From contig JAJRVI010000168.1 of NCBI GenBank assembly GCA_024277405.1, forward strand, positions 1-12,648: a DNA stretch of 12,648 nucleotides, given 5' to 3'. Source of the DNA: Fidelibacterota bacterium. Its GTDB lineage: Bacteria; Bipolaricaulota; Bipolaricaulia; Bipolaricaulales; Bipolaricaulaceae. Position numbers and translations under genes: made by a program. The notes beneath the pieces were generated by a model, which was given only the letters and a program-made list of their open reading frames with translations, did no database searches and was not told the origin of the DNA. Positions 1-7,038 of this stretch are shown here, one piece after another (the first letter of the stretch is position 1; the number at the start of each line of letters is the position of its first letter).

Positions 1-224
1 CCGGTGATGAGGAACTTCGCGCCGGCGAACTCGTAGATACCCTCCCCCGCCGGTCGGAGCTTCTCGGAAAGCTCCCGGAACCACTGAGGGTGGGTGAAGT
101 CCCCGGTGCCGAGGAGGTCGATCCCCTTCCACTTCGCCCAACGGGCGAGGTGCTCCAGGTCCATATCGCGGCTGGTGGCGCGGGAGAACCGGGAGTGGAT
201 ATGCAGATCCGCTATAACCCTCAC
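1..224 (-). CDS. PHP-domain endonuclease Q-like protein (5' part, runs off left edge)
   Basis: The reverse strand encodes about 74 residues beginning VRVIADLHIHSRFSRATSRD and continuing through WAKWKGIDLLGTGDFTHPQW to the window edge. The DLHIH motif (residues 6-10) is the first metal-binding motif of PHP phosphoesterases. The ATSRDMDLEHLARWAK and GTGDFTHPQW blocks are typical of the TIGR00375/EndoQ family, whose members cut DNA 5' of deaminated bases such as uracil and hypoxanthine. The GTG at 224-222 is chosen because family members start only a few residues before DLHIH; the frame stays open upstream, but that extension has no plausible N-terminus. There is no Shine-Dalgarno sequence, but a perfect TATAAT lies 7 bases upstream, so the message may be leaderless. 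It is divergent from the peptide-transporter operon. Only the N-terminal part of the PHP domain is present, so the specific DNA-repair activity is inferred from family resemblance. Confidence 0.85.
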   Translation of the reverse strand, partial: MRVIADLHIHSRFSRATSRDMDLEHLARWAKWKGIDLLGTGDFTHPQWFRELSEKLRPAGEGIYEFAGAKFLIT

Positions 225-237
225 GATGGTGATTATA
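225..237 (-). promoter_or_regulatory. -10 promoter box for the EndoQ-like gene, probably leaderless
   Basis: On the minus strand a perfect TATAAT occupies 237-232, followed by 7 bases and then the GTG start at 224. The usual -10-to-start distance would place the first transcribed base at or next to the start codon. No ribosome binding site lies between. The -35 region at the normal spacing is poor, so this rests mainly on the -10 box and its position. Confidence 0.5.
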
Positions 238-252
238 TCGACGCAGATGCCC

Positions 253-292
253 TTTTGCGCGTCGCTCCCCGATGCGATAATCAACCGGGAGG
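253..292 (+). promoter_or_regulatory. Candidate promoter and ribosome binding site for the peptide ABC operon
   Basis: GATAAT at 276-281 matches the -10 consensus at 5 of 6 positions. A weak -35 could be TTGCGC at 255-260 (15-base spacer) or TTTTGC at 253-258 (17-base spacer). A start about 6-7 bases after the -10 would begin the message at about 287, on the Shine-Dalgarno GGGAGG at 287-292. That sits 5 bases before the ATG at 298. The ribosome binding site fixes the start codon; the promoter is less certain. Confidence 0.4.
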
Positions 293-297
293 CGGCG

Positions 298-1908
298 ATG
301 AGGCTCGTAATATGTGCGTTCATCGTTTTCGCGTTCGTGATATGCGGGCCCGCGGGGGAGTTACGGGTCGGGATCTCCGGCGAACCCTGGAATCTCGATC
401 CCGCGCTGTACACGGATATCGCGTCGGTCTGGCTCATCCAGAACATCTACGATTCCCTGGTCGAGCTCTCCGTGACCGGGGAACCGCTGCCGCAGTACTC
501 CCTCTGTGAGGCGTGGGAGTTCAATGCCGACGCCACCGCCATCACCCTCCACCTCCGCCCCGGGGTCAGGTTCCACGACGGAAGGGAGCTGACCGCGGAT
601 GATGTGGTCTATAATTTCGAGTGGATCCTCAATCCCGATAACGCTTCCCCCGTGAGGAAGGCCCTGGGGCCCGTGGAGAAGGTGGAGGCCCTGGACCCCT
701 ACACCGTTAAGGTCACCTTCACGTACCCGTTCCCCGAGGCCCTCCAGTACTGGTCCCGAGCCCTGATCGGGATCGTGCCCGCGGGTTCCCGGTCCCACGG
801 AGAAAGCCCGTTGGCGCGGAACCCGATCGGTACGGGACCATATCGATTCGTGGAGTGGAAGGAGGGGTCCCACATCGTCCTCGAGCCCTTCCCCGATTAC
901 TGGATGGAGGGGATTCCCCCGAAGGACGTGAGCCGGGTCAAGTTCGTCTTCTTCGCCGACGAGGCCACCAAGGTGGCGGCCCTCCTGGCGGGGGCCGTGC
1001 ATCTGGTGGACTGGGTCTCGCCCCGGGATTACGTGGCGCTGCAGGATGTCCCCGGGATAGAGCTCGCCCGAATCCCCGGGATCCAGCACCAGTACGTGGC
1101 GCTGAACCTCGCCTCTCACCCCTTCGGAATAACGGCGGACGAGGTGGGCGATCCGGTGGCCATCGAGCGCGCCCTGATGGCGCGCAAGTTCATGATGTAC
1201 GCCATCGATCGCGAGGAGATTAGGGACGAGATCTTCTACGGGATGGCCACCGTGATGTACGGGCCCTGGTATCCGGACTCCGTTTGGTTCTCCCCTGCCC
1301 TCCGGGGCCGAGTCCTGCACGATCCCGAAAAGGCGCGGGAATACCTCGAACGCTACTATGAGCTCGGGGGCGAAAAGCCCCTGAAGTTCAGGATCATCGC
1401 CACCAATACCGGATGGTTCGTGGACATCGCGACCCTCATCCAGGCGCAGCTCAAGGAATACGGGGTCGAGGCGGAGGTCATCCCTCTGGAGAAGAGGACC
1501 CTGTTCGCCACCCTTAAGACCCTGGACTGGGAGGCGGCGGTGGAGGACTTCGCCCACGGGATCCCCGCCGTGCTGCGGTGGCTCTATTTCGGCTATTACA
1601 AGGTGCCGAACCACAACCACTGGTACCACGAAACCCCCGACCTCCCGCCGCAGTATTTCCCCACCCACCCCGGTCACGACGAGTTCTGCCGCCTGTGGGA
1701 TAGGGCTTCCTCCGAACCCGATCCGGTGAAACGCCGGGAACTCGTATGGAAGATGGAGGAGATGCTGGTGGAGAACGTCATCCGCATTGACCTCATGATG
1801 GTGGACAGCCTCCTCGCCTGGCGCAGCGAGGTCCGCTTCGCGGAAGGCGCAGTACAGCGCTTGGGCACCCTCCACCTCAAGGCCCTGATCGGCCTCGGCA
1901 ACGATTAG
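298..1908 (+). CDS. Peptide/nickel ABC transporter substrate-binding protein (SBP family 5)
   Basis: This 536-residue protein is the extracytoplasmic receptor that captures oligopeptides (or a related solute) and delivers them to the two permeases encoded next. The N-terminus is a hydrophobic signal segment (about residues 2-19) leading into ELRVGISGEPWNLDP, a typical start for a family 5 mature protein. The family signature is clear in the GTGPYRFVEWKEG stretch (178-190) with DYW at 200-202, and in FHDGRELTADDVVYNFE (92-108). Length is normal for the family. The signal has no canonical lipobox: Cys16 is preceded by FVI, so anchoring by lipid is doubtful and signal peptidase I cleavage near GPAG is an alternative. 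The ATG at 298 is preferred because GGGAGG precedes it and the signal peptide follows; the open frame further upstream overlaps the divergent gene. The ligand cannot be told from sequence. Confidence 0.92.
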   Translation: MRLVICAFIVFAFVICGPAGELRVGISGEPWNLDPALYTDIASVWLIQNIYDSLVELSVTGEPLPQYSLCEAWEFNADATAITLHLRPGVRFHDGRELTADDVVYNFEWILNPDNASPVRKALGPVEKVEALDPYTVKVTFTYPFPEALQYWSRALIGIVPAGSRSHGESPLARNPIGTGPYRFVEWKEGSHIVLEPFPDYWMEGIPPKDVSRVKFVFFADEATKVAALLAGAVHLVDWVSPRDYVALQDVPGIELARIPGIQHQYVALNLASHPFGITADEVGDPVAIERALMARKFMMYAIDREEIRDEIFYGMATVMYGPWYPDSVWFSPALRGRVLHDPEKAREYLERYYELGGEKPLKFRIIATNTGWFVDIATLIQAQLKEYGVEAEVIPLEKRTLFATLKTLDWEAAVEDFAHGIPAVLRWLYFGYYKVPNHNHWYHETPDLPPQYFPTHPGHDEFCRLWDRASSEPDPVKRRELVWKMEEMLVENVIRIDLMMVDSLLAWRSEVRFAEGAVQRLGTLHLKALIGLGND

Positions 1909-1920
1909 GGAAGGAGGAGG

Positions 1921-2889
1921 GTGAGGGCCTATCTCGTCAAACGCGCGACCTTCGGGGTCCTCACCCTCTTCATCGCGAGCCTCCTCATCTTCTCCCTCCT
2001 GCGGGTCGTCCCCGGCGGGCCCGTGGACGCCCTCATCGAAGAGGAATGGGACGACCCGGTGTTGCGGGCGCAACTGCGGCACGAACTGGGGCTCGACCTC
2101 CCCCTGCATCTCCAGTACGCCCGCTGGCTGGGGAACATCCTGCACGGGGACCTCGGGGTCTCCATCGTCCTCTATCAAGGGGAGCCCGTGGGGAAGATCC
2201 TCCTCGCGCGGCTCGCGGTCACGGCCCAACTCGCGCTCCTCTCGCTGAGCATCGCCCTCCTGGTGTCGTTCCCCGCGGGGATCGTCTCGGCCCTATGGCG
2301 GGACCGCTTGCCGGACCACCTCCTCCGCCTGCTGGCCCTGGGAGGGGTTTCCACGCCCAATTTCTTCCTGGGGATCGCCCTGATCGTCGTGTTCGGGGTG
2401 GGGCTCAGGCGGGGGTGGGGCGTGGGAGGGTACATACCCTTCGGCGAGGACCCGTGGGGGTGGCTCCTCCACCTCCTCCTCCCCGCGGTGGTCCTGGGCA
2501 CGGACCACGCCGCCACCATCTCCCGGATGCTGCGGGCCTCGATGTTGGAGGCCCTCGGGCGGGGACACGTCCTCACGGCCAAGGCCATGGGCCTTCCCCG
2601 GGGGGACCTCCTGATCCGGGACGTGCTGCGGACGGCCATGGTTCCGGTGGTGACCGTGATCGGGAACTCCGCGGGGGCGCTCCTGGATGGCGCGGTCATC
2701 ACCGAGGTCCTCTTCCGGCTGCCCGGGCTGGGGAGCCTCCTCGTGCAGGGGGTCTACGCCCGGGACCTCCCCGTGGTCCAGGCGGTGGTGGTGGTAGCGG
2801 TGGGCATAAGGGTCGCCGTCAACCTTGTCGTGGATCTGACTTACGGCTTCCTGGACCCGCGGATCAGATACGGGGGGAACGGCAGATGA
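1921..2889 (+). CDS. Peptide ABC transporter permease, DppB/OppB type
   Basis: This 322-residue inner-membrane protein is one of the two channel-forming subunits of the importer. It begins VRAYLVKRATFGVLTLFIAS, the usual OppB/DppB N-terminal helix, followed by RVVPGGPVDAL and by ELGLDLPLHLQYARWL (residues 55-70), characteristic of the family. About six membrane segments can be seen near residues 10-29, 100-124, 134-160, 181-198, 240-262 and 285-308. The EAA coupling loop that docks with an ATPase lies around 209-236 (EALGRGHVLTAKAMGLPRGD). The protein ends with the typical LDPRIRYG. The GTG start follows the binding-protein stop by 12 bases, and AAGGAGG at 1911-1917 leaves a short 3-base spacer. 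Its stop overlaps the next ATG as ATGA. Length and topology are normal. Confidence 0.93.
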   Translation: MRAYLVKRATFGVLTLFIASLLIFSLLRVVPGGPVDALIEEEWDDPVLRAQLRHELGLDLPLHLQYARWLGNILHGDLGVSIVLYQGEPVGKILLARLAVTAQLALLSLSIALLVSFPAGIVSALWRDRLPDHLLRLLALGGVSTPNFFLGIALIVVFGVGLRRGWGVGGYIPFGEDPWGWLLHLLLPAVVLGTDHAATISRMLRASMLEALGRGHVLTAKAMGLPRGDLLIRDVLRTAMVPVVTVIGNSAGALLDGAVITEVLFRLPGLGSLLVQGVYARDLPVVQAVVVVAVGIRVAVNLVVDLTYGFLDPRIRYGGNGR

Positions 2890-3848
2890 CGAGGGAGATC
2901 CAGAGGGGCGAGTACGAGCTCGGGGCACATCGCACGCTCCTCCAGGAGTTCTGGCGCAACTTCCGCCGCAACAAGCTCTCCCTTATCGGGGGCGTGATCG
3001 TCCTCTTCTACGCCTTCCTCGCCGTCTTCGCCCCGCTCCTCGCGCCCTACGATCCCATCGAACAGTTCGACGCGCCCCGGGGGATGCGGAACCCCATGCC
3101 CCCCCTCTCCCGCGATGTGGACGGGCGTCTCTTCCTCCTGGGCACCGATAAGTTCGGGCGAGATATCCTCTCCCGGGCGATCTACGGCACCCGCACCCTC
3201 CTGCAGGTGGCGGTGGGCTCCATCTCGATCGCCATGCTCATCGGAATCACCATGGGGGCGGTCGCCGGCTACAAGGCCGGGACCTGGGTGGACGAGCTCC
3301 TCATGCGCGCGGTGGACATCATGCTCTCCTTCCCCTCGTTGGTCCTCGCCATCGCGTTGGTGGGGGCGTTCGGGATCGGGAAGATCAAGATCGGGCCCAT
3401 CGTGTTAAGCAATATCGTGAAGATCATGCTGGTGATCGCCATCACCTACTCGCCCCGGTTCGCCCGGGTGATGCGGGCGGTGGTCCTCCAGGAGATGGCC
3501 AAGGACTACGTGGCCGCGGCCAAGATAAGCGGGGCCTCCAGCGCGCGGATCCTCCTCGCCGAAATCCTCCCCAACGCCATCCCCCCCATCATCGTCCAGG
3601 CCTCGCTGATGATGGCCACCACCGTCCTCACCACCTCGTCGCTCAGCTTCCTCGGCCTGGGGCTCCAGCCCCCGCGGCCGAGCCTCGGCCTTATGCTCAA
3701 CGAGGCCCGGGATTTCCTCTTCTGGGGTGCGTGGTGGTACGTGGTGGTGCCGGGGGGGCTGATCACCCTCGCTATCCTGGGGTTCAACCTCCTGGGGGAT
3801 GGGCTTCGCGATGCCCTCGACCCGCGCCAGGCGCGGAGGCGCAGATGA
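2886..3848 (+). CDS. Peptide ABC transporter permease, DppC/OppC type
   Basis: This 320-residue membrane protein is the second channel subunit and partner of the preceding permease. The cytoplasmic N-terminus with FWRNFRRNKLSLIGG (residues 22-36) leads into the first helix and APYDPIEQ, the OppC N-terminal pattern. LGTDKFGRDILSRAIYGTR (85-103) is the classic family signature. The EAA loop lies at about 203-230 (QEMAKDYVAAAKISGASSAR and following). SFLGLGLQPPRPSLGLML (254-271) and the GDGLRDALDPR tail are also diagnostic. Membrane segments lie near 33-53, 106-128, 144-164, 172-188, 235-258 and 287-304. The start overlaps the previous stop (ATGA at 2886-2889), and its stop overlaps the next ATG in the same way (3845-3848), so translation is probably coupled. 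A longer frame upstream of the ATG is a shadow of the DppB-type gene. Confidence 0.93.
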   Translation: MTREIQRGEYELGAHRTLLQEFWRNFRRNKLSLIGGVIVLFYAFLAVFAPLLAPYDPIEQFDAPRGMRNPMPPLSRDVDGRLFLLGTDKFGRDILSRAIYGTRTLLQVAVGSISIAMLIGITMGAVAGYKAGTWVDELLMRAVDIMLSFPSLVLAIALVGAFGIGKIKIGPIVLSNIVKIMLVIAITYSPRFARVMRAVVLQEMAKDYVAAAKISGASSARILLAEILPNAIPPIIVQASLMMATTVLTTSSLSFLGLGLQPPRPSLGLMLNEARDFLFWGAWWYVVVPGGLITLAILGFNLLGDGLRDALDPRQARRRR

Positions 3849-4834
3849 GCCCGCTCCTACGCGTGGAAGGCCTCGTCACCCGGTTTTACACAGACGAGGG
3901 CGTGGTGAAGGCCGTGGACGGGAGCTTCTTCCATTTGGGAGCCGACGAGGCCCTGGGGGTGGTGGGGGAATCGGGCTCGGGGAAGACGGTCACCGCCCTC
4001 TCCATCATGCGCCTGATCGAGAACCCGGGGCGGATCGAATCGGGGCGGATCCTCTTCAACGGGGAGGACCTGCTACGCAAATCGGAACGCGAGATGCGGC
4101 GGATCCGGGGGAAGGAGATCTCCATGGTCTTCCAGGATTCCCTTAGCTCCCTCAACCCCACTCTCACCGTGGGGGCCCAGATCGCGCGGGTGCTCAGATA
4201 CCACACGCGCCTCTCCCGCCGGGCACGTTGGCGACGGGCGGTGGAGCTCCTCGCGGCCGTGGGGATCCCCGAGCCGGCGAAGCGGGCCTCCCATTACCCG
4301 CACCAGCTCTCAGGGGGGATGCGCCAGCGGGCCCTGATCGCCATGGCCATCTCCTGCGACCCCAAACTCCTCATCCTGGACGAGCCCACCACCGCCCTGG
4401 ACGTCACCATCGAGGCCCAGATCTTCGAGCTCATCAGGGATCTGAAGGCACGGCTTGGGATGGGGGTGTTCCTCATCACCCACGATCTCTCGGTGGTGGC
4501 GAGCTTCTGCCAGCGGGTGATCATCATGTACGCGGGTAAGATCGTGGAGGAGGCGGATATACACGAGCTATATGTGAACCCCCTCCATCCGTATACCCGC
4601 GGCCTCCTGCGTTCCATCCCGCCCCTGGAGGGGGAAGCGGAGAGGCTCGAGTCCATCCCGGGGGAGGTACCGGACCTGATAAACCTCCCCCCGGGGTGCA
4701 ATTTCGGTCCCCGCTGTGATTTGGCCGACGAGCGTTGCCGGGAGGTGGAACCGGAGCTGGTGGAGGTCTCCCCAGGGCACCGGGTGGCATGCCTCAAGGT
4801 TGGGGCCCCGACCATGGGAGGGGGGAATGGCTGA
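3845..4834 (+). CDS. Peptide ABC transporter ATPase, DppD/OppD type
   Basis: This 329-residue cytoplasmic ATPase is one half of the nucleotide-binding pair that powers import. Visible motifs, in order: Walker A GESGSGKT (41-48), Q-loop FQDSLSSLNP with Gln97, ABC signature LSGGMRQR (155-162), Walker B LLILDEP (175-181) and switch His213 in ITHDLSVV. The C-terminal oligopeptide-transporter domain follows HPYTRGLLRSIP. It carries a cysteine quartet (Cys285, Cys291, Cys298, Cys316; GCNFGPRCDLADERC then VACL), a pattern known in this family to bind an iron-sulfur cluster. All catalytic residues are present. The start overlaps the permease stop by four bases, and the end overlaps the next gene by eight. 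A longer frame starting at 3731 lies inside the permease gene and is not a real N-terminus. Confidence 0.94.
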   Translation: MSPLLRVEGLVTRFYTDEGVVKAVDGSFFHLGADEALGVVGESGSGKTVTALSIMRLIENPGRIESGRILFNGEDLLRKSEREMRRIRGKEISMVFQDSLSSLNPTLTVGAQIARVLRYHTRLSRRARWRRAVELLAAVGIPEPAKRASHYPHQLSGGMRQRALIAMAISCDPKLLILDEPTTALDVTIEAQIFELIRDLKARLGMGVFLITHDLSVVASFCQRVIIMYAGKIVEEADIHELYVNPLHPYTRGLLRSIPPLEGEAERLESIPGEVPDLINLPPGCNFGPRCDLADERCREVEPELVEVSPGHRVACLKVGAPTMGGGNG

Positions 4835-5810
4835 GGCGCTCCTCTCGGTACGGGACCTGGTGAAGCACTTCCCCGCGGCGGGGGACTGGTTCGCCCAGAT
4901 CTTCGACCGCCGGGTGGTCCGAGCGGTGGACGGGATCTCCTTCGAGATCGAACGGGGGACCACCTTGGGGCTCGTAGGGGAGTCCGGCTCGGGGAAGACC
5001 ACCACCGGGAGGATCATCGTGCGGCTCATCGAGCCCACCGGAGGGGAAGTGGTGTTCGACGGGATCGATCTCCTGAAGCTCAAGGGCAGGGCCCTAAAAG
5101 CGATGAGGAAGCGGATCCAGATGATCTTTCAGGATCCTGCCTCCTCCCTGAACCCCCGGAAGACCGTGGGCCAGATCGTGGCCGAACCCCTCCGCGTCCA
5201 CGGGATGGTACGGGGGAGGGCCCTGGAGGAGCGGCTCGTGCATACCCTGGAACTCGCGGGCCTCTCGGCCCGGTTCCTGAATCGGTATCCTCACGAGCTC
5301 TCCGGGGGCCAACGGCAGAGGGTGGGGATCGCCCGCGCCTTGGCGGTGGGTCCGGAGTTCATCGTGTGCGACGAGCCCGTGACGGCGCTGGACGTCTCCA
5401 TTCAGGCCCAGATCCTCAACCTCCTCATGGACCTCCAAGAGGAGCTTTCCCTCACCTACCTCTTCATCGCCCACGATCTCTCGGTGGTGAGACACGTTTC
5501 GGACCGGGTGGCGGTGATGTACCTGGGAAAGATCGTGGAGATATGGGATGTGGACGCGATCTTCTCCGCTCCCAAGCATCCCTATACCCGGGCGTTGCTC
5601 GCCGCGGTGCCCCGGCCCGATCCCGAGGCCCCGCCCAGGAAGGTCCTCCACGGGGAGATCCCGAGCCCGATAGACCCGCCCCCGGGCTGTCGGTTCCACC
5701 CCCGGTGCGGGAGGTTCCTGGGGGAGATCTGCCGGGAGCGCGAGCCGTCCCTCGTAACCGTGGACGGGGGGGTCCGTGTCGCGTGCCACCTCTACCGGCA
5801 AGGGGCTTGA
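4827..5810 (+). CDS. Peptide ABC transporter ATPase, DppF/OppF type
   Basis: This 327-residue cytoplasmic ATPase is the second nucleotide-binding subunit of the importer. Its N-terminus has the OppF/DppF-type insertion (LVKHFPAAGDWFAQIFDRR, residues 11-29) before VRAVDGISF. Motifs: Walker A GESGSGKT (51-58), Gln102 in IFQDPASSLNPR, signature LSGGQRQR (158-165), Walker B FIVCDEP (178-184), His216 in IAHDLSVV. The C-terminal domain holds Cys288, Cys294, Cys302 and Cys320 in the family's GCRFHPRC...C...C arrangement, again suggesting an iron-sulfur cluster. The ATG at 4827 overlaps the preceding gene and is preceded by a purine-rich GGGAGGGGGGA. It is the last gene of the operon: its stop codon lies in the loop of the terminator hairpin. 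Confidence 0.94.
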   Translation: MAEALLSVRDLVKHFPAAGDWFAQIFDRRVVRAVDGISFEIERGTTLGLVGESGSGKTTTGRIIVRLIEPTGGEVVFDGIDLLKLKGRALKAMRKRIQMIFQDPASSLNPRKTVGQIVAEPLRVHGMVRGRALEERLVHTLELAGLSARFLNRYPHELSGGQRQRVGIARALAVGPEFIVCDEPVTALDVSIQAQILNLLMDLQEELSLTYLFIAHDLSVVRHVSDRVAVMYLGKIVEIWDVDAIFSAPKHPYTRALLAAVPRPDPEAPPRKVLHGEIPSPIDPPPGCRFHPRCGRFLGEICREREPSLVTVDGGVRVACHLYRQGA

Positions 5811-5819
5811 GGCCCTTTT
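5802..5819 (+). terminator. Rho-independent terminator of the peptide ABC operon
   Basis: GGGC (5803-5806), loop TTGAG (5807-5811) and GCCC (5812-5815) form a perfect short GC stem, extendable by a G-U pair, directly followed by TTTT (5816-5819). The ATPase stop codon TGA (5808-5810) lies inside the loop. Confidence 0.65.
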
Positions 5820-5820
5820 C

Positions 5821-5847
5821 AAAAAAAACGCCACCAGGGCTTCCCTT
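5821..5847 (-). terminator. Probable terminator of the aminotransferase unit
   Basis: Immediately after the aminotransferase stop, the minus strand carries an imperfect stem: GCC, loop CTGGT, GGC, with flanking AA/TT across one bulge. A run of eight T (5828-5821) follows. The T tract is strong and the stem weak. It stands back to back with the terminator of the converging operon. Confidence 0.5.
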
Positions 5848-7038
5848 TTAGCCGAGTTCTTCTAAGGCGGAGAGAAAACGAGTTATGTCCTCCTCGTTGT
5901 TGAAGAAGTGGGTGGAGATCCGGATCCCTCCGGCACGCACGTGCACCTTCACCCCGTGGGAGAGGAAGTGCCGCTCAGCGGCCGCCCGGGCCTCGGGCCC
6001 GGAGAGATCCCATGGCCCCCGTACCAACACGATACCCGCCCGCTCCCCCGCGTCTTCGGGGGTGATCACCTCGTAGCCGCGCCGGGAGAGTTCCCCCATC
6101 AAGGCCCCCGATAATCCCAACACCCGGGCCTCGATCCAACCCGGCCCCAGCTCCAGGAAGAACTCCACCGCGGCCGCGAACGCGGAGAGAAGACCTGGGT
6201 TCAAGCCCACGCCGTCGAACCGCCGGGCGCCGCCCGCATAACCGGAAAAATCCCGCACCCATGTGTCGCCCCCACAGAGGGCGTCCCATAGGGACCGGCG
6301 GTCGGCGTGCGTGATATGGGGGAAGCCGATCTGGGCGGGAACGAGTTCCTCCGCGAGCCCACGCCGCACGTAGAGGAACCCCATGCCCTCGGGGCCGCAG
6401 AGCCACTTGTAACCCCCGCACGCGAGGACATCGACCCCGAGCTCCCGGGGATGCACCCTGATCGCGCCCACCGACTGGATCGCGTCCACCACCAATAGCG
6501 CCTTGCGGGCCCGGGCCAGCTCCGCCAACCCCGCGAGGTCCACCCGGAAGCCGCTGGCGAACTGGACGTGGCTCACGGCGACGACCCTGGTGCGGCGGTC
6601 CACCACCTCGGCGAAGGCGTCCACCGGGAGCCTCCAATCCCGGGAGCGCACCACCCGGACCTCGAGGCCGTGGCGCCGGGCCTGGTGATACCAGGGGATG
6701 GCATTGGCGGGGTACTCCTGATCGGTGATCACCACGTTATCGCCCCGCTCCCAAGGTATAGCGGCGGCGACGGCGTTCAGGCCCTCGGTGGTGGAGCGAA
6801 CGAGGGCGATCTCCCCCGCTTCCACCTCGAGGAGCGTCGCCACTGCCCTCCGGACCCGTTCCGGTATCTTCCCCACCCCCTGCCACGTCCCGGGGTCAAA
6901 CCCCTCGTATAGGGCCCGCTGTACTGCGGCAAGGGCATCCAGGGCCCGCCGCGGCATGGGCCCCGTCCCCGCGGAAGCGAGCCAAGCCACCTCACGCAGG
7001 AGGGGGAACTCGCGCCGGATCTCCTCGGTCGTCCTCAC
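5848..7038 (-). CDS. Class-V aminotransferase family PLP enzyme (isopenicillin-N-epimerase/cysteine-desulfurase-like fold)
   Basis: This 396-residue protein is a pyridoxal-phosphate enzyme of the class-V aminotransferase fold. Visible features are the N-terminal REFPLLREVAWLASAGTGPMP, the phosphate-loop region VRSTTEGLNAV (80-90), SHVQFASGFRVDL (156-168), and cofactor-contacting Asp185 with Gln188 in LLVVDAIQSVGA. The Schiff-base lysine is Lys211 in GGYKWLCGPEGMGFLYV, and a conserved arginine follows in RISTHFFNNEEDI near the C-terminus. The GGYKWLCGP block resembles isopenicillin-N-epimerase-like members. A cysteine desulfurase would need a catalytic Cys in the C-terminal loop; here that loop reads VHVRAGGIRIS with no Cys, so desulfurase activity is unlikely. 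Substrate and reaction (transamination, epimerisation, lyase) are undetermined. The GTG start overlaps the flavin reductase stop as GTGA, so it is the second gene of a coupled pair. Confidence 0.85.
   Translation of the reverse strand: MRTTEEIRREFPLLREVAWLASAGTGPMPRRALDALAAVQRALYEGFDPGTWQGVGKIPERVRRAVATLLEVEAGEIALVRSTTEGLNAVAAAIPWERGDNVVITDQEYPANAIPWYHQARRHGLEVRVVRSRDWRLPVDAFAEVVDRRTRVVAVSHVQFASGFRVDLAGLAELARARKALLVVDAIQSVGAIRVHPRELGVDVLACGGYKWLCGPEGMGFLYVRRGLAEELVPAQIGFPHITHADRRSLWDALCGGDTWVRDFSGYAGGARRFDGVGLNPGLLSAFAAAVEFFLELGPGWIEARVLGLSGALMGELSRRGYEVITPEDAGERAGIVLVRGPWDLSGPEARAAAERHFLSHGVKVHVRAGGIRISTHFFNNEEDITRFLSALEELG

Noticed and set aside
94..297. Upstream extension of the binding-protein frame
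   Set aside because: It would overlap the divergent EndoQ-like gene and precede the signal peptide. The ATG at 298 has a good ribosome binding site and a proper signal sequence.
361..2229. Long open frame (about 620 codons) on the minus strand opposite the binding-protein gene
   Set aside because: Low-complexity composition rich in Gly, Pro, Asp and Glu, with no domain. It mirrors the codon bias of the real plus-strand genes and spans two of them.
5848..7038. Cysteine desulfurase (NifS/SufS) identity for the class-V enzyme
   Set aside because: The C-terminal active-site loop has no cysteine, and the lysine context GGYKWLCGP resembles epimerase-like members instead.
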